Part shown: positions 24,264 through 32,504 of the stretch, one piece after another
Position numbering within the stretch: the stretch's first letter is position 1
Layout of the letters: every line of letters begins with the position of its first letter
NCBI GenBank assembly: GCA_035443825.1
Contig: DAOMNN010000009.1
Span: 1 to 64,000, forward strand
Reading direction: 5' to 3'
Length of the DNA stretch: 64,000 nucleotides
Origin: DAOMNN01 sp035443825
GTDB taxonomy: Bacteria > Pseudomonadota > Gammaproteobacteria > Burkholderiales > Rhodocyclaceae
Program-made: the position numbers and the translations under genes
The notes under the pieces: model-generated
Databases searched by the model: none
What the model was told of the DNA's origin: nothing
What the model saw: only the letters and a program-made list of their open reading frames with translations

Positions 24264-24673
24264 TGCTGACGATCAAGGCCCTGCACATCGTATTCGTCGT
24301 GAGCTGGTTTGCCGGCCTGTTCTACCTGCCGCGTATCTTCGTGAACCAGGCAATGGTCAATGACGCAGCGACGCGCGAGCGGCTCGCGCTGATGGCGTTC
24401 AAGCTGTATCGGTTCATGACCCCGATCGGACTCATTGCGGTGAGCCTGGGATTGTGGCTCGGTTTCGGTTTCGGCTTCGGCGGGGGTTGGCTGCACGTGA
24501 AGACCACCCTCGTGATCTTCCTGATCGCATATCACCTGTACTGCGGCAAGCTCATGCGCGACCTCGCGGCCGGCCGCAGCAAGCGAAGTCACGTATGGTT
24601 CAGGGTATTCAACGAGGTTCCGGTGCTGATGCTGGTGGCAGTCGTCTTCCTCACCATCTTCAAGCCCTTCTGA
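24263..24673 (+). CDS. hemJ: Protoporphyrinogen IX oxidase HemJ / CopD-like membrane protein
   Basis: This 136-aa protein with four hydrophobic helices starts KALHIVFVVSWFAGLFYLPRIFV, the classical HemJ signature, and retains HVKTTLVIFLIAYHLYCGKLM. HemJ oxidises protoporphyrinogen IX to protoporphyrin IX in bacteria lacking HemG and HemY. It overlaps the SDR gene by one nt and precedes an rRNA methyltransferase gene by 15 nt. hemL lies about 25 kb away in the same window. Confidence 0.88.
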   Translation: MLTIKALHIVFVVSWFAGLFYLPRIFVNQAMVNDAATRERLALMAFKLYRFMTPIGLIAVSLGLWLGFGFGFGGGWLHVKTTLVIFLIAYHLYCGKLMRDLAAGRSKRSHVWFRVFNEVPVLMLVAVVFLTIFKPF

Positions 24674-24688
24674 GCGCGGCCTGCGAAC

Positions 24689-25840
24689 ATGACTGAATCA
24701 TTCTTCTCGCCGTGCCCGCGTGGGCTCGAAGCGGCGCTGGTCGACGAGCTCGCGGCGCTGGGGGCGATTGATATTGCTCCGACCCACGGGGGCGTGGGAT
24801 TTTGCGGCGACTGGCCGAGCGCATATCGTGTGAATCTCGAAAGCCGCATAGCCACGCGCGTGCTGTGGCGCATATGCCAGGGCCGCTATCGGGGCGAGGA
24901 GGACGTCTACCGCCTGGCCTATGGAGCAACCTGGGCGAAGTGGTTCACGCCCGATGACACGATCCGGGTCTACGTCACGGCGCGTCATTCACCGCTCAAG
25001 AGTCTCGAGTTCGTGACTCTCAGGATCAAGGACGCCGTGTGCGATCATTTCCGGACGGTGTCGGGGCGCCGTCCGAGCGTCGATACCGCCGACCCGAATA
25101 TCCGGATATACGCCTATCTCACGCGCGATACGGTGGCCTTGTATCTCGACACCTCGGGCGAGCCCCTGTACAAGCGTGGATTCAAGCATGCCGCCGTCGA
25201 GGCGCCGCTGAAGGAAAATCTTGCGGCGGGGATACTGCGTCTGACCGGCTGGCGTCCCGAAGAACCCCTGGTCGACCCCATGTGCGGGAGTGGGACCTTT
25301 CTCATCGAGGCGGCACAGATTGCGCTCGATGTCGCACCTGGACTGGGCAGGCACTTCGGCTTCGAGCGATTCCGTCATTTCGATCGCGCGGGATGGGCCG
25401 GTCTTCGCGAAGGGGCCGAAGCGCGGCGTCGGGCGCCACGCAGGCTCGCCATCTCGGGGTCGGACATCGTTGGCGATCAGGTACGCCGTGCGCGTGTCAA
25501 CATCGAGGCGGCCGGATTGGGCGGTTGTATCGAACTTGGTCGTGCCGATTTCGTCGCGCTGGAGCCGCCTGCGACTGAAGGGGTGCTCGTTACGAACCCG
25601 CCTTATGGCGTGAGAATCGGGGAGGCCGACGAGCTGGCGCAGGCCTATCCGAGCTGGGGTGATGCGCTCAAGCAGCGTTGGTCCGGATGGCGCTGCTTCT
25701 TCCTTACGGCGGACCCGGCCTTGCCAAAGGCGATCGGACTCAAGGCCAGCCGGCGCACGCCGCTGTTCAATGGCGCACTCGAATGCCGCCTGTTCGAGTA
25801 CAGGATGTTTGCGGGGAGCGTACGCGAACGCAAGCTGTGA
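24689..25840 (+). CDS. rlmL: THUMP-domain rRNA/RNA methyltransferase, RlmL type
   Basis: This 383-aa cytoplasmic enzyme has an N-terminal ferredoxin-like/THUMP region (FFSPCPRGLEAALVDELAALG) and a SAM-dependent domain with the binding motif PMCGSGTFLIEAAQIA and catalytic NPPYG (VTNPPYGVRIG). This is the form corresponding to the N-terminal half of E. coli RlmKL, which makes m2G2445 in 23S rRNA; the RlmK half is absent, as expected for many betaproteobacteria. It is probably transcribed with hemJ. Confidence 0.88.
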   Translation: MTESFFSPCPRGLEAALVDELAALGAIDIAPTHGGVGFCGDWPSAYRVNLESRIATRVLWRICQGRYRGEEDVYRLAYGATWAKWFTPDDTIRVYVTARHSPLKSLEFVTLRIKDAVCDHFRTVSGRRPSVDTADPNIRIYAYLTRDTVALYLDTSGEPLYKRGFKHAAVEAPLKENLAAGILRLTGWRPEEPLVDPMCGSGTFLIEAAQIALDVAPGLGRHFGFERFRHFDRAGWAGLREGAEARRRAPRRLAISGSDIVGDQVRRARVNIEAAGLGGCIELGRADFVALEPPATEGVLVTNPPYGVRIGEADELAQAYPSWGDALKQRWSGWRCFFLTADPALPKAIGLKASRRTPLFNGALECRLFEYRMFAGSVRERKL

Positions 25841-25896
25841 GCCGGCGGGGTTGCATGCTTGCCTGACCGGTTCGCATCATGACCGACCGGGGAGTG

Positions 25897-27030
25897 TCAG
25901 ACGATATCGAGATTCTGCGTGCCGGCGGCGAAATCCTTTTCGCCGTGCTTGCTGTGCAGCTTGATCTGCAGGCGCAGGTCATTGATCGAGTCGGCGTTGC
26001 GCAGCGCGTCTTCGTAGCTGATGAGTTCGTCCTCGTAGAGCTGGAACAGGCTCTGGTCGAAGGTCTGCATGCCCAGTTCGCGTGAACGCTTCATCACCTC
26101 CTTGATGCCCGGGACTTCGCCCTTGAAGATCAGATCAGAAATCAGCGGGGAGTTGAGCAGGATTTCGACCGCGGGTACCCGCCCCTTGCGATCCTTCAGC
26201 GGCATGAGGCGTTGCGAGATCATCGCGCGGATGTTGAGCGAGAGGTCCATCAGCAACTGCTGGCGTCGTTCTTCCGGGAAGAAGTTGATGATGCGGTCGA
26301 GCGCCTGGTTGGTGCTGTTGGCGTGGAGCGTGGCGAGGCACAGGTGACCCGTCTCGGCGAATGCGATCGCGTAGTCCATCGTTTCGCGGTCACGGATTTC
26401 ACCCATCAGGATCACGTCCGGGGCCTGCCGCAGGGTGTTCTTCAGCGCAATCTCCCAGCTGTCGGTGTCGATCCCGAGTTCGCGCTGGGTCACGATGCAG
26501 TTCTTGTGCTGATGAACGTATTCGATCGGGTCTTCGACGGTGATGATATGCCCGTAGGAGTGCTCGTTGCGAAAGTCCACCATCGCCGCGAGCGAAGTCG
26601 TCTTGCCGGTGCCGGTGCCGCCGACGAAGATCACCAGCCCACGCTTGGTCATCGCCACGTCCCTGAGCACAGCGGGGAGTCCGAGTTCGTCGAAGGTCGG
26701 GATCCTTTGCGCGATCGTGCGTAATACCAGGCCGACACGGCCTTGCTGGATGTAGGCGTTGGCACGGAATCGGCCGATGCCTGCGGGCGAGATCGCGAAG
26801 TTGCATTCCTTGGTCGATTCGAACTCCGCCGCCTGGCGATCGTTCATCACCGCACGCGCGAGATCGGCGGTGTGCTGCGGTGTCAGCACCTGGTTCGACT
26901 GAGGGATGATGCGGCCGTCGATCTTGATCGCGGGCGGAAAACCTGAACTGATGAAGAGGTCCGAGCCGTTCTTCTGCACCATCAGCTTGAGCAGATCCTG
27001 CATGAACTTGAGTGCCTGATCGCGTTCCAT
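25897..27030 (-). CDS. pilU: Twitching motility accessory ATPase PilU
   Basis: This 377-aa hexameric ATPase works with PilT in type IV pilus retraction. It carries the N-terminal PAS-like PilT domain (QKNGSDLFISSGFPPAIKIDG), Walker A GGTGTGKTTSLAAM, the Asp box (IITVEDPIEYVHQHK), Walker B VILMGEIRDRETMDYA and the His box HLCLATLHANSTNQALDR. The C-terminal tail, longer than that of PilT, is typical of PilU. It follows pilT by 125 nt on the same strand. Confidence 0.95.
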   Translation of the reverse strand: MERDQALKFMQDLLKLMVQKNGSDLFISSGFPPAIKIDGRIIPQSNQVLTPQHTADLARAVMNDRQAAEFESTKECNFAISPAGIGRFRANAYIQQGRVGLVLRTIAQRIPTFDELGLPAVLRDVAMTKRGLVIFVGGTGTGKTTSLAAMVDFRNEHSYGHIITVEDPIEYVHQHKNCIVTQRELGIDTDSWEIALKNTLRQAPDVILMGEIRDRETMDYAIAFAETGHLCLATLHANSTNQALDRIINFFPEERRQQLLMDLSLNIRAMISQRLMPLKDRKGRVPAVEILLNSPLISDLIFKGEVPGIKEVMKRSRELGMQTFDQSLFQLYEDELISYEDALRNADSINDLRLQIKLHSKHGEKDFAAGTQNLDIV

Positions 27031-27155
27031 CCTTGCCTCTCCGAACCGGGCGTCAAGCCCGGGGTATTCGTTGGTGTGCTGGTGGCGTCACGACTTCGCC
27101 GGATTTTGCCTGCGTGACCGAATCGTGACTGCGCGGCAATTGCGCCGGACCGAAA

Positions 27156-28199
27156 TCATCCGGCGAAATTGTCCTTGTTCTGGGCTCGCATGCGGGCTTC
27201 GCTGACTGAAACCACATTGCGCCGGACCAGGTCGGCGAGGCACTGGTCGAGCGTTTGCATGCCCATGCTCTGTCCGGTCTGGATCGCCGAATACATCTGC
27301 GCAACCTTGTTCTCGCGAATCAGGTTGCGGATTGCCGGGGTGCCGATCATGATCTCGTGCGCAGCGACACGGCCCGAGCCGTCCTTGGTCTTGAGCAGGG
27401 TCTGGGCGATTACGGCACGCAGCGACTCGGACAGCATCGCCCGCACCATGTCCTTCTCTTCGGCCGGAAACACGTCGATGATCCGGTCGATCGTCTTTGC
27501 CGCCGAGGACGTATGCAGGGTACCGAACACGAGGTGCCCGGTCTCGGCGCCGGTCAACGCAAGCCGAATCGTTTCGAGATCGCGCATTTCGCCGACCAGG
27601 ATCACGTCGGGATCCTCGCGCAATGCGGAGCGCAAGGCATTGTTGAACGACAGCGTGTCGCGATGCACTTCGCGCTGGTTGATCAGGCAGCGTTTCGAGG
27701 TGTGTACGAATTCGATCGGATCCTCGATCGTCAGGAGATGCGCATACTGGTTTTCGTTGATGTAGTCGACCATCGCGGCGAGGGTGGTCGATTTGCCCGA
27801 ACCGGTCGGCCCGGTGACGAGCACTATGCCGCGCGGCTGATCCGAGATCTCCTTGAAGATCTTCGGTGCGTTCAGTTCCTCGAGCGTCAGGACCTTGGAT
27901 GGAATCGTCCGGAAAACCGCCGATGCCCCCCGATTCTGGTTGAATGCGTTAACCCGGAAGCGGGCCAGGTTCGGGATCTCGAAGGAGAAGTCGCACTCCA
28001 GCACTTCCTCGTACTGCTTGCGCTGGGAGTCGTTCATGATGTCGTACACCATTCCGTGTACGTCCTTGTGCTCCATCGGCGGCAGATTGATCCGGCGCAC
28101 GTCCCCGTTGACACGAATCATCGGCGGAAGGCCCGAGGACAGGTGCAGGTCGGAGGCCTTGTTCTTGACCGAGAAGGCGAGCAGTTCAGTGATATCCAT
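27156..28199 (-). CDS. pilT: Type IV pilus retraction ATPase PilT
   Basis: This 347-aa cytoplasmic motor ATPase depolymerises the pilus. It shows NKASDLHLSSGLPPMIRVNG, Walker A GPTGSGKSTTLAAM, the Asp box LLTIEDPIEFVH, Walker B VILVGEMRDLETIRLAL, His box HLVFGTLHTSSAAKTIDR and the retraction-specific AIRNLIRE motif. It diverges from yggS across 102 nt, the arrangement common in betaproteobacteria and pseudomonads, and precedes pilU. Confidence 0.97.
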   Translation of the reverse strand: MDITELLAFSVKNKASDLHLSSGLPPMIRVNGDVRRINLPPMEHKDVHGMVYDIMNDSQRKQYEEVLECDFSFEIPNLARFRVNAFNQNRGASAVFRTIPSKVLTLEELNAPKIFKEISDQPRGIVLVTGPTGSGKSTTLAAMVDYINENQYAHLLTIEDPIEFVHTSKRCLINQREVHRDTLSFNNALRSALREDPDVILVGEMRDLETIRLALTGAETGHLVFGTLHTSSAAKTIDRIIDVFPAEEKDMVRAMLSESLRAVIAQTLLKTKDGSGRVAAHEIMIGTPAIRNLIRENKVAQMYSAIQTGQSMGMQTLDQCLADLVRRNVVSVSEARMRAQNKDNFAG

Positions 28200-28260
28200 G
28201 AGATCCTGGTGGCGGCTTCGGAGAGGATTGGCGGCGGGAATTCGCGGGGTTCGGCGATGC

Positions 28261-28266
28261 TATACT
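28261..28266 (+). promoter_or_regulatory. Possible -10 element (TATACT) for yggS-proC operon
   Basis: A good -10 hexamer lies 36 nt before the yggS ATG in the divergent pilT-yggS spacer. No clear -35 is found at the usual distance, so confidence is low. Confidence 0.4.
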
Positions 28267-28301
28267 GATTTCGCCTTGTCTCCGCTCCCGGCTTTCGTTA
28301 T

Positions 28302-28997
28302 ATGACATCAATCTCCGCGAACTTGCAAGCCGTACGCGAGCGTGTGGATGCGGCTGCGCGTGCGGTAGGTCGCACCCCGGATGAAGTTGTGGTGCTTGCG
28401 GTGAGCAAGACCCGGCCCGTCGCATCGATTCTCGAAGCGGCCAGGGCAGGTCAACACGCCTTTGGCGAGAACTACGTTCAGGAAGGCGTGGCCAAGATCG
28501 AGGCGTTGCGTGATCGTCGTCTCGAATGGCATTTCGTAGGGCCGCTGCAGAGCAACAAGTCGCGGGCGGTGGCGATGCATTTCGACTGGGTACATTCGGT
28601 CGATCGAAGCAGGCTTGCGGAGCGGCTTTCCGCGCAGCGTGACGCGACGTTTCCGGCGCTGAACGTGTGCATCCAGGTCAATGTGAGCGGCGAGGCGAGC
28701 AAGAGCGGCGTTGCGCCCGACGATGTCCTGTCGCTGGCCGAGAAAGTAGCCGCCCTGCCGCGACTGAGGCTCCGGGGCCTGATGTGCATTCCCGAGCCCG
28801 ACGGCGATCCTGAAGTGCTGCATGGGCGGTTCCGGACTCTGCGCCGCCTGCTATCGGATCTGAACGCGCGCGGGTTTTCGCTGGATACGCTTTCCATGGG
28901 CATGTCCGATGATCTGGAGGTGGCGATCGCGGAGGGCAGTACCCTCGTCAGGGTCGGTACGGCAATCTTCGGCGTACGAACAAAATCGAGGGATTGA
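28302..28997 (+). CDS. yggS: YggS/PROSC family PLP homeostasis protein
   Basis: This 231-aa PLP-binding protein has the alanine-racemase-like barrel fold. The PLP lysine is in VVLAVSKTRPV, and the conserved GENYVQEGVAKI, WHFVGPLQSNKSR, HSVDRSRLAERL and SMGMSDDLEVAIAEGSTLVRVGTAIFG follow. Family members keep free PLP in balance. It starts the yggS-proC-yggT-yggU operon, a classical conserved string. Confidence 0.95.
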   Translation: MTSISANLQAVRERVDAAARAVGRTPDEVVVLAVSKTRPVASILEAARAGQHAFGENYVQEGVAKIEALRDRRLEWHFVGPLQSNKSRAVAMHFDWVHSVDRSRLAERLSAQRDATFPALNVCIQVNVSGEASKSGVAPDDVLSLAEKVAALPRLRLRGLMCIPEPDGDPEVLHGRFRTLRRLLSDLNARGFSLDTLSMGMSDDLEVAIAEGSTLVRVGTAIFGVRTKSRD

Positions 28998-29001
28998 TGA
29001 A

Positions 29002-29826
29002 ATGACGCAGGGATCGAGAATTTCCTTTGTCGGTGGCGGAAACATGGCGACGGCGCTGATCGGGGGTCTCGTCGACCGTGGTTTTGCGGCGGGCGGGATG
29101 CAGGTTGTGGACCCGTCGGGTGAGAGCCGCGACCGACTTGCGCGGGCGTTCGGGGTTCGGACCCTCGAGGGGGTCGATGCCGGGTTTCTCGATTGCGACC
29201 TGATCGTGCTCGCGGTCAAACCGCAGCAGATGAGGGCCGCCGTCGCACCGCTGGCCGGCCGTCTCGAACGGCAACTGGTGGTGAGCATTGCTGCCGGCTT
29301 GCGCACGGCGGAACTGTCGCGCTGGCTCGAAAACTACCGGCTTCTCGTGAGGGCGATGCCGAATACCCCGGCCCTGATCGGCGCCGGGATCACCGGGCTG
29401 TGGGCCGATCCGTCCGTCGACGCCGCGGGGCGGGAAGCTGCCGCACGCGTCATGTCGGCCGTCGGCAGCGTGGTGTGGATCGACGACGAGGCGAAGATGG
29501 ATGTAGTCACGGCGGTCTCCGGAAGCGGTCCTGCCTACGTCTTTCACTTCATCGAAGCACTGGAACAGGCTGGTCGCTCACTCGGGTTCGACGATGTGGT
29601 TGCGCGCAAGCTCGCGATCGAGACGACCCTCGGGGCCGCGCGTCTGGCAGCGGGTTCGGATGAGTCTCCCGGTGTGCTGCGCGAGCGCGTGACCTCGAAG
29701 GGTGGAACGACCGCGGCCGCACTTGCAAGCATGGCCGAGTCCGGATTCTTCGATGCGATCGTCCGCGCGGTGCATGCCGCCGAAGCGCGCGGGCGCGAAC
29801 TCGGTGACGAACTCGGCAAGGACTGA
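29002..29826 (+). CDS. proC: Pyrroline-5-carboxylate reductase
   Basis: This 274-aa enzyme performs the last step of proline synthesis, reducing pyrroline-5-carboxylate with NAD(P)H. It shows the Rossmann start ISFVGGGNMATALIGGL, the conserved VLAVKPQQM and RAMPNTPALIGAGITGL, and the dimerisation-domain signature AVSGSGPAYVFHFIEAL ... VTSKGGTTAAAL. The ATG at 29002 is 4 nt after yggS; the open frame extends upstream inside yggS but the Rossmann motif fixes the start. Confidence 0.96.
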   Translation: MTQGSRISFVGGGNMATALIGGLVDRGFAAGGMQVVDPSGESRDRLARAFGVRTLEGVDAGFLDCDLIVLAVKPQQMRAAVAPLAGRLERQLVVSIAAGLRTAELSRWLENYRLLVRAMPNTPALIGAGITGLWADPSVDAAGREAAARVMSAVGSVVWIDDEAKMDVVTAVSGSGPAYVFHFIEALEQAGRSLGFDDVVARKLAIETTLGAARLAAGSDESPGVLRERVTSKGGTTAAALASMAESGFFDAIVRAVHAAEARGRELGDELGKD

Positions 29827-29828
29827 TC

Positions 29829-30410
29829 ATGCTCGGCAGCATCATTCTCCTGATTCTCAACGTCGCCTTCGGCTTCATCACGCTGTTGCTGCTTGCGCGC
29901 TTTTTCATGCAGTGGCAGCGCGTGTCCTTTCGAAACCAGATCGGACAGTTCGTCGTGGTGACCACCGACTGGATCGTGCGTCCGCTGCGGCGCGCGATTC
30001 CCGGAGTGTTCGGACTCGATCTTGCAAGTCTGCTGCCCGCGTGGGCCTTCCAGACGGCGCATGTGTTCATTGAACTGAGTCTGCGCGGCGCGACGCTCGA
30101 CGGGGGCCCCGGAGGCGTGTTGCTCGGACTATGGGGGATCGGTCTGGTCGAACTGGCGCGAATGGCGATCTATCTGATTTTCGCCGTGGTGCTGGTATCG
30201 GCAGTGCTGTCGTGGGTGAGTCCGCACGCGCCTGCTGCGCCCTTGTTTCACGCGCTGGCCGAGCCGTTTCTGCGACCGTTCCGGCGGGTGGTGCCGATGA
30301 TCGCGAACATCGATCTGTCGCCGCTGGTGCTGCTGCTCCTGCTGCAGGTCATTCTTGTGATTCTGGCGGGATTGCGCGGCAACTTCGCGCCACTGCTGTT
30401 CGCCGGATGA
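29829..30410 (+). CDS. yggT: YggT family membrane protein
   Basis: This 193-aa protein contains two YggT repeats, each with two hydrophobic helices and a conserved Arg-containing linker (RFFMQWQRVSFRNQIGQFVVVTTDWIV and FHALAEPFLRPFRRVVPM). Family members occur in proC operons and are implicated in osmotic or potassium stress in some bacteria. It starts 2 nt after proC and overlaps yggU. Confidence 0.92.
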   Translation: MLGSIILLILNVAFGFITLLLLARFFMQWQRVSFRNQIGQFVVVTTDWIVRPLRRAIPGVFGLDLASLLPAWAFQTAHVFIELSLRGATLDGGPGGVLLGLWGIGLVELARMAIYLIFAVVLVSAVLSWVSPHAPAAPLFHALAEPFLRPFRRVVPMIANIDLSPLVLLLLLQVILVILAGLRGNFAPLLFAG

Positions 30411-30715
30411 ACGAGGATTGGTTGCGCGAAGCCGGAGATGGATCGGTGGTGCTCCTGCTTCATGTCCAGCCAAATGCCGCCCGGACGGGGTTCGCCGGTC
30501 GTCACGGCGACGCGATGAAGCTGCGCCTTGCGGCACCGCCGGTGGATGGAAAGGCCAACGCCGCATTGCGCGCCTTCATCGCCGATTTTTGCGGGGCGCC
30601 ACGTGCCGCGGTGACGCTGGTCAGCGGTGAGGGGTCCCGCAGCAAGCGCGTGCGCATCGCAGCTCCCACGACGGCGGCACTCGCGCGGCTTCGCCAACTT
30701 TCGTCGGGCAATTGA
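30407..30715 (+). CDS. yggU: DUF167 (YggU) family protein
   Basis: This 102-aa small soluble protein has the DUF167 signature (LLLHVQPNAARTGF, LRLAAPPVDGKANAALRAFIADF, VSGEGSRSKRVRI). Its function is not known. It overlaps the yggT stop (ATGA) and closes the operon. I picked ATG 30407 because of that overlap and because upstream sequence is inside yggT. Confidence 0.9.
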   Translation: MNEDWLREAGDGSVVLLLHVQPNAARTGFAGRHGDAMKLRLAAPPVDGKANAALRAFIADFCGAPRAAVTLVSGEGSRSKRVRIAAPTTAALARLRQLSSGN

Positions 30716-30754
30716 GGCTCGGGGTGGGTGCGCGATTGTCCTGATGCCATGGTG

Positions 30755-30771
30755 CGAATGAGAACACGCCC
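30755..30771 (+). repeat. Half copy of the palindromic repeat (CGAATGAGAACACGCCC)
   Basis: This 17-nt string is identical to the right arm of the inverted repeat at 13173-13189 with one preceding base, and GCCATGG precedes it in both places. The left arm is not recognisable here. It lies in the 95-nt spacer before the acyl-CoA synthetase gene, whose start is 40 nt on. Confidence 0.65.
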
Positions 30772-30810
30772 CAGTCCCGAGACCGCTGGGGCGATCCCGA
30801 GGAGACGACG

Positions 30811-32469
30811 ATGACGCAGCCGGACCGCTATCACGAGATCTACACCTCATTCCGCTGGGACGTGCCCAAGCACTTCAACGTCTTCGAAGTCTGCTGTCGT
30901 CGCTGGGCCGACGATCCGACGCGCATCGCACTGATCGTCGAGGACGACGCCGGGCATTGCATCCGCCATTCGTATGCAGAGTTGCGCGATGCCGCAGAAC
31001 GCCTGTGCGGGGTGCTGCGCGAACTCGGGGTGGGTCGCGGCGACCGTGTCGCGGTCGTTCTTCCGCAGCGTTTCGAAACCGCAGTCGCACATATGGCAGT
31101 CTATCGGCTGGGTGCCGTGGCGATGCCGCTGTCCATTCTGTTCGGCCCCGATGCGCTCGAGTACCGCCTGCAGGATAGTGCGGCAGGTGTGGCCATCGTC
31201 GATGCGGCTGCGTTTGCGGCGATCGGCGCGGTGCGTTCGGGGTGTCCTGACCTGCACACGCTGATCGCGGTGGACGTGCCCGGAGCCGAGGAAAAGGACG
31301 CCGTCGCGTGGAACTCACTGCTCGGGCGTGAGGTGGATGCAATTCCCCCGGCGGACACACTGGCGACCGATGCGGCCGTGCTCATCTATACCAGCGGCAC
31401 GACCGGTCCGCCGAAGGGCGCATTGATGCCGCAGCAGGCCCTGCTCGGCAACCTGCCCGGTTTCGTCGCGAGCCAGAATGGCTTCCCGCGCGAGAACGAC
31501 GTCTTCTGGTCACCTGCGGACTGGGCGTGGACCGGTGGACTCATGGATGTGCTGTTGCCCACGCTCTATTTCGGACAGCCCCTGGTGGGCTTCCGGGGTC
31601 GTTTTTCGCCCGAGCGGGCGTTCGAGCTGATGGCCCGTCACGCGGTGACCAATACCTTCCTGTTTCCTACCGCGCTCAAGGCGATGATGAAGGCCTTACC
31701 CCTGCCGCGCGAGCAGTTCGCGCTGCATCTGCGTGCGATCATGAGTGCTGGCGAGGCGGTCGGTGATGCCGTCTTCGATTGGTGCCGCAGTGCGCTCGGG
31801 GTGACCGTCAACGAGATGTTCGGTCAGACCGAGATCAATTACATCGTCGGCAACAGTCACGAAGACTGGCCGGCGCGCGCGGGCTCGATGGGGCGGCCCT
31901 ATCCCGGCCACAGGGTCGCGGTGATCGACGACGCCGGTGCCCCGGTTGCTCCGGGCGATATCGGTGAGGTCGCGGTCAATCGTTTCGATATCCATGGCGA
32001 TCCAGATCCGGTTTTTTTCCTCGGCTACTGGAAGAATCCGCATGCGACCGAGGGGAAATTCTCGGGTGACTGGTGCCGTACCGGCGATCTGGCGACCTGC
32101 GATGCGGATGGCTACCTCTGGTACAAGGGGCGTGCCGACGACGTATTCAAGGCGGCAGGTTATCGTATCGGACCTTCCGAGGTCGAAAACTGCCTGGTGA
32201 GACATCCGGCGGTGGCGAACGCCGCGGTGGTGCCCAAACCGGACCCGGATCGCGGTGCGGTGGTGAAGGCCTATGTGGTCCTGGCGCCCGGCCATGAAGC
32301 ATCGGCACGGTTGGTCGAGGCGCTGCAGGCCCATGTGCGCGGGCAGCTTGCGCCCTACGAATATCCCAAGGAAATCGAATTCATCGAATCCCTGCCGATG
32401 ACCACCACGGGCAAGGTGCAGCGACGCGTGTTGCGTTTGCAGGAGGAAGTGCGGGCAGGACTTCGATAG
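30811..32469 (+). CDS. Acyl-CoA synthetase (AMP-forming)
   Basis: This 552-aa ligase activates a carboxylic acid via acyl-AMP. It contains the P-loop LIYTSGTTGPPKGALMPQ, the A5-type NEMFGQTEIN, CRTGDLATCDADGYLWYKGRADDVFKAAGYRIGPSEVE (A7-A8, split across 32075-32180) and the C-terminal catalytic lysine region PMTTTGKVQRR. It resembles medium-chain/acetyl-type synthetases more than long-chain ones; the substrate cannot be deduced. It appears monocistronic and ends 27 nt before the convergent pyrC'. Confidence 0.9.
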   Translation: MTQPDRYHEIYTSFRWDVPKHFNVFEVCCRRWADDPTRIALIVEDDAGHCIRHSYAELRDAAERLCGVLRELGVGRGDRVAVVLPQRFETAVAHMAVYRLGAVAMPLSILFGPDALEYRLQDSAAGVAIVDAAAFAAIGAVRSGCPDLHTLIAVDVPGAEEKDAVAWNSLLGREVDAIPPADTLATDAAVLIYTSGTTGPPKGALMPQQALLGNLPGFVASQNGFPRENDVFWSPADWAWTGGLMDVLLPTLYFGQPLVGFRGRFSPERAFELMARHAVTNTFLFPTALKAMMKALPLPREQFALHLRAIMSAGEAVGDAVFDWCRSALGVTVNEMFGQTEINYIVGNSHEDWPARAGSMGRPYPGHRVAVIDDAGAPVAPGDIGEVAVNRFDIHGDPDPVFFLGYWKNPHATEGKFSGDWCRTGDLATCDADGYLWYKGRADDVFKAAGYRIGPSEVENCLVRHPAVANAAVVPKPDPDRGAVVKAYVVLAPGHEASARLVEALQAHVRGQLAPYEYPKEIEFIESLPMTTTGKVQRRVLRLQEEVRAGLR

Positions 32470-32478
32470 CGGTTGGAC

Positions 32479-32504
32479 GCGCCTGCCGGCGGCGGTTCAG
32501 GCGC
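32479..32504. terminator. Weak hairpin at convergent gene ends
   Basis: GCGCCTG-N12-CAGGCGC forms a 7-bp GC stem between the acyl-CoA synthetase stop and the last codons of pyrC'. It has no T tract, so a terminator role is only possible. Confidence 0.3.

Noticed and set aside
25841..25896. Possible terminator between rlmL and pilU
   Set aside because: Only weak complementary stretches around CCGGT/ACCGG; no stable stem or T tract.
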